This document shows, piece by piece, positions 44,428 to 53,100 of a stretch of 64,000 nt of DNA. The notes beneath the pieces were generated by a model, which worked only from the letters and a program-made list of their open reading frames with translations, did no database searches and was not told where the DNA came from. The DNA is from GCA-2698665 sp047611265 (GTDB lineage: Bacteria; Pseudomonadota; Gammaproteobacteria; GCA-002705445; GCA-002716945), in assembly GCA_047611265.1 (NCBI GenBank), contig JBLFWM010000007.1:1-64000 (forward strand), given 5' to 3'. Position 1 is the stretch's first letter. Each line of letters starts with the position of its first letter. Made by a program: the position numbers and the translations under genes.

Positions 44428-45896
44428 TGATTTATACTACTATAAAAATTATTTGATATTTGTTCGGAAATGCCAAAAGTTAATGATGTATCAACACCAA
44501 GATATATCGTTAAAGCAGCTAGAAAGTAAACACATAGCAATTGATAACTTGTTGCTACTGAAGCATCATGATTGAGCCTCGCAGAAAAATAAATCTTTTC
44601 AATTAATAGCCAGGCATAAAAGAATGTCATGAAAGAGGTGATCAGTATAATGCCACTAATATACCAATAATCAGATTGAAGTATTGCTGAAATTAAATAC
44701 CATTTGCTTATGAATCCAGATGTTAACGGCAACCCTATTAAACCAAGTAATAATATTACGAAAGCTGACATGAGTAATGGATATTTCTCTCCTAGTCCTG
44801 AGAAGTCATCTATACTCACGTTTTTATTATTTATAAATAAAATAGTAACCACTAAAAATAGCCCAGTTTTGATGATTGAGTGATTAAATACATGTATGAG
44901 GGATGCTGTTAATCCATCTGGGGTTAATAGCATTATTGCTATGATTATATAACTTAATTGAGCAACACTTGAATAGGCTAGCATTTTTTTAATTTCATTT
45001 TGTTTGATAGCATATAAAGTTGATAATAAAACCCCTATGAGTGATAAAAATAAAACGAGCTGGGCAAGATTATAATACTCTAATGGATTTATTGAGTTGA
45101 ATATATCTAAAAATACTCTAAGTAAAATATAGATGCCTATTTTAGTAGATGTTCCTGAAAAGTATGAAACTATTATAGACGGGGCATACGAATATGTTCT
45201 TATTAGCCAACCATGCAGTGGAAATAGAGCTGTTTTAATGCCGACACCTATGAGAAACATAGCTATGGAAAGAGACATAGAAAGCGAGATACTGCCATTC
45301 CCTATCTTATTTGATAGATCCGTCATATTCAGAGTACCTGTATTTACATATAAAATGCCGATTGCAAATAATATAAATACCGCGCCAATGCTTCCAATAA
45401 ATAAATACTGTATAGCTGCAAGACTGGAAGCTTTATAATTACCTTGGGATATAAGAAAATAACTGGCAAGTGAAGAAATTTCTAAAAAAACAAATAAGTT
45501 AAATATATCATTTGTGAGAACGATACCTGAAAATCCAACATTGCAAAGTAGCCAAGCAATATAAAATAAATGTATATTATCGTCTTCTACTTGTGATTTT
45601 ATGGTCTTATTTCCAGCTATCAAACATATGAAAGCCATAAAATTGATAAGCAAAAGAAAGTAACATGATAGTAAATCAGCGTTTAATCTAATACCAATAG
45701 GTGCTTTCCATGAGCCAAGTTCATATAGTATATTCCCATTCTGATAAACATCTTGGAAGAGTATTAGTATCAGCAAAATATTCAAGAAAGATACGCCTAG
45801 GCTTAAATTATAGACATACCTATTATCTCTGACAAGTAATAGTATTGGAGCAATTAATAGAGGTAATACTATAATTAATACTGGTAACTGATTCAT
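44424..45896 (-). CDS. mrpD: Antiporter ND-type subunit (MrpD-like)
   Basis: A 490-residue multi-pass subunit with FLEISSLASY (acidic helix residue) and GIKTALFPLHGWLIRTYSYAP carrying the Lys and PxHxW residues typical of MrpD. It is the first of three ND-type proteins in the cluster; a 3-nt gap separates it from mrpC, and its stop overlaps the next gene by 4 nt. Likely part of the membrane arm that couples sodium and proton movement. Confidence 0.92.
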   Translation of the reverse strand: MNQLPVLIIVLPLLIAPILLLVRDNRYVYNLSLGVSFLNILLILILFQDVYQNGNILYELGSWKAPIGIRLNADLLSCYFLLLINFMAFICLIAGNKTIKSQVEDDNIHLFYIAWLLCNVGFSGIVLTNDIFNLFVFLEISSLASYFLISQGNYKASSLAAIQYLFIGSIGAVFILFAIGILYVNTGTLNMTDLSNKIGNGSISLSMSLSIAMFLIGVGIKTALFPLHGWLIRTYSYAPSIIVSYFSGTSTKIGIYILLRVFLDIFNSINPLEYYNLAQLVLFLSLIGVLLSTLYAIKQNEIKKMLAYSSVAQLSYIIIAIMLLTPDGLTASLIHVFNHSIIKTGLFLVVTILFINNKNVSIDDFSGLGEKYPLLMSAFVILLLGLIGLPLTSGFISKWYLISAILQSDYWYISGIILITSFMTFFYAWLLIEKIYFSARLNHDASVATSYQLLCVYFLAALTIYLGVDTSLTFGISEQISNNFYSSINQ

Positions 45897-45899
45897 TTT

Positions 45900-46223
45900 T
45901 TATATCTTATCCAGTTCATGTTCTTCTATTGAATTATACTTTTGTTTAACCTTAATGATTAAAGCAAGAGCAAGGCTTGTTGTCGCAATACCAACAACAA
46001 TTGCTGTAAGGATTAAGACATGAGGCAAAGGATTAGAGTAGATTAATTGATCGTCATTCAGAATTGGAGGGATTCCGCCATCAACTTTACTTATAATTAA
46101 GTAAAAGATAAATACTGAAGACTGAAATATATTTAAACCAATTACCTTTTTAATTAAATTTGATTCTCGGATTATTATGAATAAACCTAGAAGAAATAAA
46201 ATCATATTAAGTACGAATAGCAT
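45900..46223 (-). CDS. mrpC: Antiporter subunit MrpC (NuoK-like)
   Basis: A 107-residue NuoK-like subunit with three hydrophobic helices and the family motif NPLPHVLILTAIVVGIA. The middle helix carries the IGLNIFQSSV pattern of the family. Its ATG shares one base with the mrpB stop; the downstream gap to the mrpD-like gene is 3 nt. Small inner-membrane component of the multi-subunit cation antiporter. Confidence 0.92.
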   Translation of the reverse strand: MLFVLNMILFLLGLFIIIRESNLIKKVIGLNIFQSSVFIFYLIISKVDGGIPPILNDDQLIYSNPLPHVLILTAIVVGIATTSLALALIIKVKQKYNSIEEHELDKI

Positions 46224-46645
46224 TATTTTTCCTCGCTAATATCATTAAATGAATAAAACACCAAAACCATTACATTACTGACAGTTAAACCCACTCCCAG
46301 CTCAACTAGGAATATTCCTAGAAGTTGACCATTTATTGGCGTATTTGATAAATAGTTATATTCTAAAAAATTACCACCAAGTAAGATACCTAAGAAACCA
46401 ACCACAAGATATAAAATTACACCTAAAGCCATTAAAGATTTTGAAGTATTAACACTCAGGATTGATTTGCCAATATCTAACCCAAAAATAATATTATATA
46501 AAATAAAACCTGCTGCAAATATTACCCCTGCTTGAAATCCTCCGCCTGCTGAGAAGTCGCCATGGAATTGTACATATAAACCAAATAATAAAATTACAGG
46601 AATCAGTAGCTTAGTGACTATTCTGGGAATTATATGATGTCTCAT
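46223..46645 (-). CDS. mrpB: Antiporter subunit MrpB
   Basis: A 140-residue MnhB-family subunit with four hydrophobic helices and the hallmark HGDFSAGGGFQAGV loop. The N terminus RIVTKLLIPVILLFGLYV is typical. It overlaps the upstream DUF4040 gene by 4 nt. In classical Mrp this domain follows the MrpA C-terminal part, as here. Confidence 0.92.
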   Translation of the reverse strand: MRHHIIPRIVTKLLIPVILLFGLYVQFHGDFSAGGGFQAGVIFAAGFILYNIIFGLDIGKSILSVNTSKSLMALGVILYLVVGFLGILLGGNFLEYNYLSNTPINGQLLGIFLVELGVGLTVSNVMVLVFYSFNDISEEK

Positions 46646-47151
46646 GAATTACTCTTTCTTTTTCTTAATATTCCTAAGACTGATATCCCAGCAATAAATA
46701 TTACAACAACTTCCCCAAGTGTATCAAACCCTCTGTAGCCAGCTAAAATAGATGTTACAACATTAGGAACACCCATCTCTGTTTTAGATTTATTAATATA
46801 ATATTCACTAACTTGTGAATTTGATGTTTGGTTAAATTTACCAAATTCTGGTAAATCAGATACTGCGAAACTTAGTAAACCTAGCAGTAATAAAAATAAT
46901 ACTATTAATGGAAAAGAAGGAGTTTTAGATTTCTTTACCATAACATCCGTATGCTTCAAAGTACTTAAAAATAAAATTGTAGATATTCCAGCACCAACAG
47001 CAGCTTCTGTTAAAGAAACATCTACGCCGTCTAATAATAAAAAAATAAGAGCAGATATAAGACTGAAAATAGTTGTTGCCATAATTGCTGAAAATAAATT
47101 TTTAACAAACATTATGTAGATAGCAATAGCTATAAGAATTGTTAGTAGCAA
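46642..47151 (-). CDS. MrpA C-terminal-like subunit (DUF4040 type)
   Basis: A 169-residue membrane protein combining the DUF4040 helices (DGVDVSLTEAAVGAGISTILFL region) with a C-terminal LAGYRGFDTLGEVVVIFIAG segment that is found at the end of MrpA. In this cluster MrpA is split: the NuoL-like part is a separate gene (42988-44427) and this is the C-terminal part. Such splitting is known from Mbh-type clusters. Confidence 0.87.
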   Translation of the reverse strand: MLLTILIAIAIYIMFVKNLFSAIMATTIFSLISALIFLLLDGVDVSLTEAAVGAGISTILFLSTLKHTDVMVKKSKTPSFPLIVLFLLLLGLLSFAVSDLPEFGKFNQTSNSQVSEYYINKSKTEMGVPNVVTSILAGYRGFDTLGEVVVIFIAGISVLGILRKRKSNS

Positions 47152-47168
47152 GTATAAGAATATAATAA

Positions 47169-47462
47169 TTATTTTATTTCCCCATTGGTCTTAGAGTGTT
47201 TTAAAAATGCTTGAGTTAAAGCATGAATAGCTGTGCTGCCAGTTATATATAAGAATACTAATATCAGTAATAATTTTAAGCTAAATAATGAGAATCCATA
47301 ATGAAACATTAGTCCTAATATTATCAGTAAAGTTGCAAATGTATCTACAACTGAAGCTGCATGGGTTCTAGCAAGAAAATTATCAAATCTAAAGCAACCT
47401 ATGGTACCTATTAACGCTACTATAACTCCGACTATTAATAAAATACTAATTATTATACTCAC
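47169..47462 (-). CDS. mrpG: Antiporter subunit MrpG
   Basis: A 97-residue three-helix subunit of the PhaG/MnhG family with CFRFDNFLARTHAASVVDT as the signature. It overlaps mrpF by 4 nt and is followed by the DUF4040 gene after 17 bp. Role: structural subunit of the antiporter complex. Confidence 0.92.
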   Translation of the reverse strand: MSIIISILLIVGVIVALIGTIGCFRFDNFLARTHAASVVDTFATLLIILGLMFHYGFSLFSLKLLLILVFLYITGSTAIHALTQAFLKHSKTNGEIK

Positions 47463-47725
47463 TTAGACGCCTCTTTATCTTCATAGTATTTTAGTATAAC
47501 TATAGTAGAGATGAAATTAATTAGAGCATACACCATAGCAATATCAGTAAAGTCTTTCTCAATAGAAACTGTGCCGACTAACAGGATAAGAAGAACAATT
47601 TTGGTTCCAATTAGGTTGACCGTTAATATTTTTGTATAAATCTCATTTGCCGTAATAAATCTAATAATAGAAATAACGAGAGCAATAGATAGTATGAGAA
47701 TAGCTAGCATACTAATTTCAGACAT
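47459..47725 (-). CDS. mrpF: Antiporter subunit MrpF
   Basis: An 88-residue three-helix MnhF-family protein with VNLIGTKIVLLILLVGTV and TDIAMVYALINFISTIVI segments. It overlaps mrpE by 8 nt and mrpG by 4 nt, so E-F-G are coupled. Confidence 0.9.
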   Translation of the reverse strand: MSEISMLAILILSIALVISIIRFITANEIYTKILTVNLIGTKIVLLILLVGTVSIEKDFTDIAMVYALINFISTIVILKYYEDKEASK

Positions 47726-48251
47726 CTTTCTCCTCGCTTGGCAGATAGTTTTTTTCTGTAGATTTTATCTTTCTATCCATTTCATTTGATTCCAGAGACT
47801 CTTTGAACTGAGCATCCAGGGTATGTACTGTAAATGTATCTCCATCGACATCAATTGTGACTGTTCCTGGAGTTAGAGTTATTGAATTAGCATACAGAAC
47901 ATGTCCTAAGTCAGATATTTGAGATGATTTAATCTTAATAATTTGAGGACTAATTTTTCTATTCGGGATAACTATATACAAACAAACTTTTATATTTGAA
48001 ATTATAATTTCTTTAAACAACCATGGAATATAAAGTAATAAGCCTTTAGCACTAAAGTTATGAAAACTAATTTCCTCATCAATCAAGTCCATTCTATTCA
48101 TTATATAGATCACAAAAGCTGTTGAAACCAAACCTAAAAACAACATGAGGGGTGCTATCAATCCTGACAATATAAACCAAAACACAAAAATACTCACAAA
48201 AATTATGATGAGATGATTTTTCTGATTATACTTCTTTGCTGGTTCGGCCAT
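47718..48251 (-). CDS. mrpE: Antiporter subunit MrpE
   Basis: A 177-residue MnhE-family protein: two N-terminal hydrophobic helices (residues about 14-48), a third near 70-90, then a cytosolic domain with ANSITLTPGTVTIDVDGDTF, the family signature. It is the first antiporter gene. nadC ends 37 bp upstream on the same strand and no hairpin is seen between them, so one transcript could cover both. Confidence 0.92.
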   Translation of the reverse strand: MAEPAKKYNQKNHLIIIFVSIFVFWFILSGLIAPLMLFLGLVSTAFVIYIMNRMDLIDEEISFHNFSAKGLLLYIPWLFKEIIISNIKVCLYIVIPNRKISPQIIKIKSSQISDLGHVLYANSITLTPGTVTIDVDGDTFTVHTLDAQFKESLESNEMDRKIKSTEKNYLPSEEKDV

Positions 48252-48288
48252 ATCCTATTATATATAGAATATTAGAATTTAACCATGA

Positions 48289-49116
48289 TCACTGTATGAG
48301 TAATGAGATATCTATAACTTTAATATTTTTTGTTATTGAGCCTATAGATATAAAAGAAATGCCCTTAATGGCATATTTATTGATATTAGCAAGATTGATA
48401 TTTCCTGAAACTTCAATAGGAACCCCTTTGGTTATAGCTAATACCTTCTTTAGTTTAATTATTGAAAAGTTGTCTAAGAGTATTCGGTCTACCTCTAAAT
48501 TTTTAAAAATAGCTACCTCATGAAGTGTTTTTGCTTCAACTATAATAAGTTTTTTTAATTTTTTAGCCTTTCTGATAAATTCTTCAGGGTCATCAATAGC
48601 CTTTAAATGATTTTCTTTTATTAAGATTGATTCCGAAAGGTTTTTTCTATGTGCATAACAACCCATTATTTGACATGCATAACTAATAGCATATCTCCAA
48701 CCTGGAAGAATTTTTCGCGTATATAATATCTTGATATCCTTATTCTTAATCTTATCTTGATATCTTTTGGTTAAACTAGAAACACCAGACAATGTTTGCA
48801 AGAAATTTAAGGCTGTTCTTTCACCTTTCAGTATAGATTTAATATTTCCAGAAATAATTCCTACATTTTCCCCTTTACAAATATTATCTCCATCATTAAA
48901 GTACCATTTGATTTTAACATTGGAATCTATCGCTTTGAAAACTTCATCAACCCATTTTTTCCCACACAGAATACCAGGCTCTTTAAAGATTAATTTTGCC
49001 GAAACTTTTTTTGTATTTAATAATGCCGATGTAATATCATTATTGCAGTTGTCTTCTGTTAATGCAGATTTGATATGTTGGCTCAGTAATTTCTTATCTA
49101 TTTTATCAATCCTCAT
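48289..49116 (-). CDS. nadC: Nicotinate-nucleotide pyrophosphorylase, diverged NadC
   Basis: NadC converts quinolinate and PRPP to nicotinate mononucleotide in NAD synthesis; nadD is also in this window. The 275-residue protein has GERTALNFLQTLSGV, the catalytic TRK, HR, LIKENH, IIVEAKT and LLDNF segments. Several normally invariant positions differ: DTRKTxPG reads YTRKILPG, KYA reads SYA, and GGxxNHR reads MGCYAHR. The core Arg, Lys, His, Glu and Asp residues remain, so activity is plausible but not certain. It overlaps the symporter gene upstream by 11 nt. Confidence 0.9.
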   Translation of the reverse strand: MRIDKIDKKLLSQHIKSALTEDNCNNDITSALLNTKKVSAKLIFKEPGILCGKKWVDEVFKAIDSNVKIKWYFNDGDNICKGENVGIISGNIKSILKGERTALNFLQTLSGVSSLTKRYQDKIKNKDIKILYTRKILPGWRYAISYACQIMGCYAHRKNLSESILIKENHLKAIDDPEEFIRKAKKLKKLIIVEAKTLHEVAIFKNLEVDRILLDNFSIIKLKKVLAITKGVPIEVSGNINLANINKYAIKGISFISIGSITKNIKVIDISLLIQ

Positions 49117-50461
49117 TATTTTTAAAATACTCTTTGGTGGTGCTAAAAATAATTGGACTCAGTAGTATCAATGCAATTAGGTTTGGTAATGCCATTAAAC
49201 CATTCATGATATCTGCAATTAACCAAATTAAATTTAATTCAGTAGTGGCGCCTATAGGTATAACTATTATCCATAATATTCTGTATAAATTAGAAACTGA
49301 TGACCCGAATAGAAATTCAGCACATTTTTCTCCATAATAACTCCATCCAATAATTGTACTAAACGCAAAAAGCGCTAACCCTATTACCACAATATACTTC
49401 CCAAACAGAGGAAGCCCTTGACTGAATGCCATTGTAGTCAAAGCAGCTCCATTTGTACCGGTTAACCATGTGCCACTAATTAAAATTACAAATGCTGTTA
49501 TCGTGCAAACTAATAAAGTATCAATTAACGGCTCAAGCATAGATACTGATCCTTGTTTTACTGGATTATTTGTTTTCGCAACTGCATGCGCTATAGGAGA
49601 GCTACCCAATCCAGCTTCATTAGAAAAGATACCTCTTGAAACTCCAAATCTAATTGCCATCCATATAGAAGCTCCTGCAAAACCTCCAGTTGCAGCTGTA
49701 GATGTAAAGGCTGAATTTATAATTAATAAAAATATTTCAGGAATCAGAGAAATGTTGGTAAAAATTATAAACAGCCCTCCAACGATATATATGAGTGCCA
49801 TTGTAGGTACTAAACTAGAAGCTGCTCTACCTATGCTTTTAATACCGCCAAATATCACTAATGCAACTAATATGGCTATTACTGATCCTATAATTATTTT
49901 AGACACCCCAAATTCTATAGAGAGTACTTGTGCGACTGAGTTAGACTGTACGCTGTTACCAATTCCAAATGCAGCTATCATTCCAAAAAATGCAAATAAG
50001 TAAGCTAAGAAATGATATTTTTTTGTTAAGCCATTTTTAATATAATACATGGGGCCGCCAACATAATTTCCCAAAGCATTTTTTTCTCTATATTTAATTG
50101 CAAGAAATGCTTCTGCATATTTAGTTGCCATTCCAAAGAGGGCGGTAACCCACATCCAAAAAATAGCTCCAGGTCCACCCAAAAAAATAGCTGTTGCTAC
50201 TCCTGCAATATTTCCTGTACCCACAGTTGCAGATAATGCTGTCATTAGTGAGTCAAAGGAAGATATTTCCCCGTCATCCTCATCCTGTGATTTTTTAAAC
50301 AAGGATTTAAACCCATACCCTAAATTAAAAAAAGGGAATCCCTTTAAGCCAAAAGTTAAATAGACTCCTACTGCTAATAACAAAATGAGAGTCATTGGCC
50401 CCCATATAACGCCACTTATTGTATTTAAAATATTTTCAAGTGAGATATTTTGGCTATTCAT
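49106..50461 (-). CDS. Sodium:alanine/glycine symporter (AGCS family)
   Basis: A 451-residue multi-pass symporter of the AGCS family with the signatures ALSATVGTGNIAGVATAI, GGPGAIFWMWVTALFGMATK and GVSRGIFSNEAGLGSSPIAH. It imports small neutral amino acids with Na+, or possibly H+. The ATG at 50461 is preferred over 50488 and overlaps the upstream methyltransferase-like gene by 8 nt. With the Mrp-like cluster downstream, a sodium gradient could drive the transport (inference). Confidence 0.94.
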   Translation of the reverse strand: MNSQNISLENILNTISGVIWGPMTLILLLAVGVYLTFGLKGFPFFNLGYGFKSLFKKSQDEDDGEISSFDSLMTALSATVGTGNIAGVATAIFLGGPGAIFWMWVTALFGMATKYAEAFLAIKYREKNALGNYVGGPMYYIKNGLTKKYHFLAYLFAFFGMIAAFGIGNSVQSNSVAQVLSIEFGVSKIIIGSVIAILVALVIFGGIKSIGRAASSLVPTMALIYIVGGLFIIFTNISLIPEIFLLIINSAFTSTAATGGFAGASIWMAIRFGVSRGIFSNEAGLGSSPIAHAVAKTNNPVKQGSVSMLEPLIDTLLVCTITAFVILISGTWLTGTNGAALTTMAFSQGLPLFGKYIVVIGLALFAFSTIIGWSYYGEKCAEFLFGSSVSNLYRILWIIVIPIGATTELNLIWLIADIMNGLMALPNLIALILLSPIIFSTTKEYFKNNED

Positions 50462-51596
50462 TTTTTTGTAAAATATTAATAACATCATTTCTAGTACTAT
50501 TTTCAGATTTCAATTCATTAAGAATAATATCTGAATAATGAGCTATATTTATTTTTTCATTATGTTTAGTGGCAACTATTGATGAATACTGAGAATATTC
50601 AAATGTGTTAGGTAAGCTAGAGAATAGATCTTCTGTAAATTTAGTATTATTAAACGACTTATCTTGAATGATTAATACTCCATTATTAGCCAAACCATTA
50701 AACGCATTCACAATAAGATTTATTTTTTCCTTATCTGTCATGTCATTCAAGATATTCATCATACTAATAACACTATATTGGCCATTAAATTCTATTTGAT
50801 TATTTTTATAAGAATTTATGCTTAACTTGCTTTTTAAATTATCCGGCAAATATTTCTTCATATTGGTTACATTAAAGTCTTCGCTAGTGATTTCAGTTGA
50901 ATGAGTTACGTTAATATAATCACTCATCAATATCTCTGAAGACAGAAGGCCATCTCCTCCAATATCACAAAAGGTTACAGATTTAGTGCGACCAAAATAA
51001 TTTATTATAATTTGTTCGACGATAGCACTAATAATTCCATTCGAGTGATGTCGACTAACATCTTGTATATCTATGTTGCTATCAGAGCTATTTTCTAAGA
51101 AATAATTTAATGAACTATTTTTCTTAGGAGGCTGTTTTTTACCAATTCTCATTGACATAACCCCATCATTCTCAGCCCAGATATTACTCATACCCCACCA
51201 TTTTTGTCTACTCTGAAACATTACCTCGAGTGAGCTCCTAGACCAGTAATTTTTTTCAACCCCTTGTCTTTCTGCATAAACAGGAAGTATTACAGATCCA
51301 TCTGAATCTACTAAGTACATCAGATGTCTTAAAAACGAAGCCCCCCAATTATTAGCAAATAATGGAAAACTTATCCCTAAATAAATACGATGAAAGCTGC
51401 CTTTTGCAAAAGGGTAATATACAGAAGAAATCTCATTATTTGTAGGGGAAGACCTAAAAACTTTAGAATCACAGGTGAGACTAATGATGTCACCTTGTGG
51501 TTTAATCATATTGTGTTTATCACGGGTATCAGAGCAATAGTAGTCTAAATCCTCATCAATATATTTAGCTGATTTATGAATTAATATATTTGTCAT
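50454..51596 (-). CDS. Two-part methyltransferase-like protein of unknown function
   Basis: A 380-residue protein. The C-terminal half has a class I methyltransferase-like pattern: FCDIGGDGLLSSEIL (motif I-like, about residue 210) and later YSVISMMNILNDM and GLANNGVLIIQDKS (motifs IV/V-like). The N-terminal half also has methyltransferase-like features (LRHLMYLVDSDGSVILPVY). The substrate is unknown and I do not recognise a named family. It is divergent from the PhoB-like gene by 34 bp and begins a minus-strand run through the symporter, nadC and antiporter genes. Confidence 0.75.
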   Translation of the reverse strand: MTNILIHKSAKYIDEDLDYYCSDTRDKHNMIKPQGDIISLTCDSKVFRSSPTNNEISSVYYPFAKGSFHRIYLGISFPLFANNWGASFLRHLMYLVDSDGSVILPVYAERQGVEKNYWSRSSLEVMFQSRQKWWGMSNIWAENDGVMSMRIGKKQPPKKNSSLNYFLENSSDSNIDIQDVSRHHSNGIISAIVEQIIINYFGRTKSVTFCDIGGDGLLSSEILMSDYINVTHSTEITSEDFNVTNMKKYLPDNLKSKLSINSYKNNQIEFNGQYSVISMMNILNDMTDKEKINLIVNAFNGLANNGVLIIQDKSFNNTKFTEDLFSSLPNTFEYSQYSSIVATKHNEKINIAHYSDIILNELKSENSTRNDVINILQKNE

Positions 51597-51630
51597 TTTT
51601 TTGTTTTATTAAAGTTTATGGAATGATAAC

Positions 51631-52026
51631 ATGCGTTTAGAAGAGCAACAATACAAGAGAATGTTCATGGTAGAAGAAGAACATAGTATTTTGATTGAAA
51701 ATACTGAAAGATACACAGAGTGGAAGGATCTCAAGATAGACAACGGGTCTCGTCGAGCTTACTGCTGTAATAAAGAGATGAATATATCCCCCAAAGCATA
51801 TAAAATTTTAGAATTCCTTATAAAGAATCCAGACATAGTCTTTTCACGCGAAGGGATCATAGGTTCTGTTTGGGGCAACAAGGTAAAGATAGGTCATAGA
51901 GCTATAGATGTACATATGAGCGAATTAAGAAAAGCTCTTAAACCTAATATTTTTTGTAAAATGAAAATAAGAACCGCAAGATCTTTTGGTTATGCGATTG
52001 AGTATAAAAATTGTGAAAATTTATAG
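51631..52026 (+). CDS. PhoB-type winged-helix DNA-binding protein without receiver domain
   Basis: A 131-residue protein whose residues about 28-126 align with the DNA-binding domain of PhoB/OmpR regulators: FLIKNPDIVFSREGIIGSVW, VDVHMSELRKALK (here IDVHMSELRKALK) and RTARSFGYAIEY match PhoB segments. The ~120-residue receiver domain is absent; only about 27 residues precede the DNA-binding part, and no sensor kinase gene is nearby. It may act without phosphorylation or through another partner. A PiT-like transporter and porin follow, with an 11-bp direct repeat between. DNA binding is well supported; the PhoB role is inferred. Confidence 0.85.
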   Translation: MRLEEQQYKRMFMVEEEHSILIENTERYTEWKDLKIDNGSRRAYCCNKEMNISPKAYKILEFLIKNPDIVFSREGIIGSVWGNKVKIGHRAIDVHMSELRKALKPNIFCKMKIRTARSFGYAIEYKNCENL

Positions 52027-52033
52027 ATATAAC

Positions 52034-52054
52034 CTTAACAAAACTTTAACAAAA
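52034..52054 (+). promoter_or_regulatory. Direct repeat resembling a Pho box
   Basis: CTTAACAAAA (52034-52043) and TTTAACAAAA (52045-52054) are spaced 11 bp apart, the pitch bound by PhoB/OmpR winged helices. The half-site CTTAACA recalls cyanobacterial Pho boxes. It lies over the -35 position of the likely promoter whose -10 TACAAT is at 52063-52068, as expected for activation. Confidence 0.55.
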
Positions 52055-52062
52055 AATATCTT

Positions 52063-52068
52063 TACAAT
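52063..52068 (+). promoter_or_regulatory. -10 element of the phosphate-transporter operon
   Basis: TACAAT matches the -10 consensus at 5/6 and lies 9 bp after the direct repeat that would replace the -35. Transcription near 52075 gives a ~70-nt leader with an AAGGA Shine-Dalgarno shortly before the ATG at 52144. Confidence 0.45.
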
Positions 52069-52143
52069 ATCTTCGAATAAATTATTATTTGTGTGACAGA
52101 AGAAATCAGGATAGATATTAAATTTGTATAGGAAGGATGGAGT

Positions 52144-53100
52144 ATGGAACTTAGTTTAATATATATGTATGTCGGTTTTCTCTTAGCCGCTTATTCAGTA
52201 ATAGCAAATGATTCAATCCAGACCTTAGGTACTTTCTTAGCTTCTAATAAAGCTCATTTTAAATGGTATACGCTATGGATCGCAGCTTCAATAATGATGG
52301 TCTTTACCATAGTATATGGATGGGTTAACTATGATGGTGATATTTCATATGGAAGATTAACGAGAATTCCTTTTCAAGAAGTTCAGTGGTACCATGCTAT
52401 GGCTCCAGCAATTTTATTGCTTTTGACTCGAAAAGGTATTCCTGTATCTACAACTTTCTTGGTTCTTTCAGCATTTGCTTCATTTACTGTGCTCGAAAAA
52501 GTGCTCATGAAATCTATCGTTGGTTATGGTGTTGCTGCACTAGCAGCATATGTAATTTGGGTAGTTTTAGAACGATATATAAATGAAAAACAAGATCATC
52601 CCGAACATGTAAAATTTTGGAGAGTAGGACAATGGGTAACTAGCGGATGGCTATGGTTTGCATGGTTGCAGCATGATATGGCGAATATTGCAGTGTTTTT
52701 GCCTAGACAGTTAATGGTAGGTGACTTGATGATGGTTCTTATTTCAAGCGTTGCCATACTTGGATATGTGTTTTATACGGGTGGCGGTCGTATTCAGGAA
52801 GTCGTGATAAATAAACATGGAACTAGATTTGCAAGATCTTCAACAATCATTAACCTAGTTTATGCTTTTATTCTATTCTTTTTCAAAGAACTTAACGATT
52901 TACCAATGTCTACTACATGGGTATTTGTCGGATTATTAACTGGACGAGAATTAGCAATTTCATCTGTAATTGAGAACTATAAGTTTAAATATGTTTTTCC
53001 AATTATTGCAAAAGACTTTGGCAAGATGATGTTTGGCTTAGGAGCAAGTGTTGCGATCGTACTAATAATCCATCAAATAATACTACCTAATGGCTTATAA
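52144..53100 (+). CDS. PiT-like inorganic phosphate transporter
   Basis: A 318-residue multi-pass protein with two PiT-like (PHO4) half-repeats: ANDSIQTLGT plus GIPVSTTFLVLS in the first half, and HDMANIA plus LPMSTTWVF in the second. PiT carriers co-transport phosphate with H+ or Na+. It is shorter than PitA (about 490), lacking the long central loop. Context with a PhoB-like protein and a porin supports phosphate uptake; the ion specificity is inferred. The 3' end overlaps the porin by 11 nt. Confidence 0.82.
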   Translation: MELSLIYMYVGFLLAAYSVIANDSIQTLGTFLASNKAHFKWYTLWIAASIMMVFTIVYGWVNYDGDISYGRLTRIPFQEVQWYHAMAPAILLLLTRKGIPVSTTFLVLSAFASFTVLEKVLMKSIVGYGVAALAAYVIWVVLERYINEKQDHPEHVKFWRVGQWVTSGWLWFAWLQHDMANIAVFLPRQLMVGDLMMVLISSVAILGYVFYTGGGRIQEVVINKHGTRFARSSTIINLVYAFILFFFKELNDLPMSTTWVFVGLLTGRELAISSVIENYKFKYVFPIIAKDFGKMMFGLGASVAIVLIIHQIILPNGL

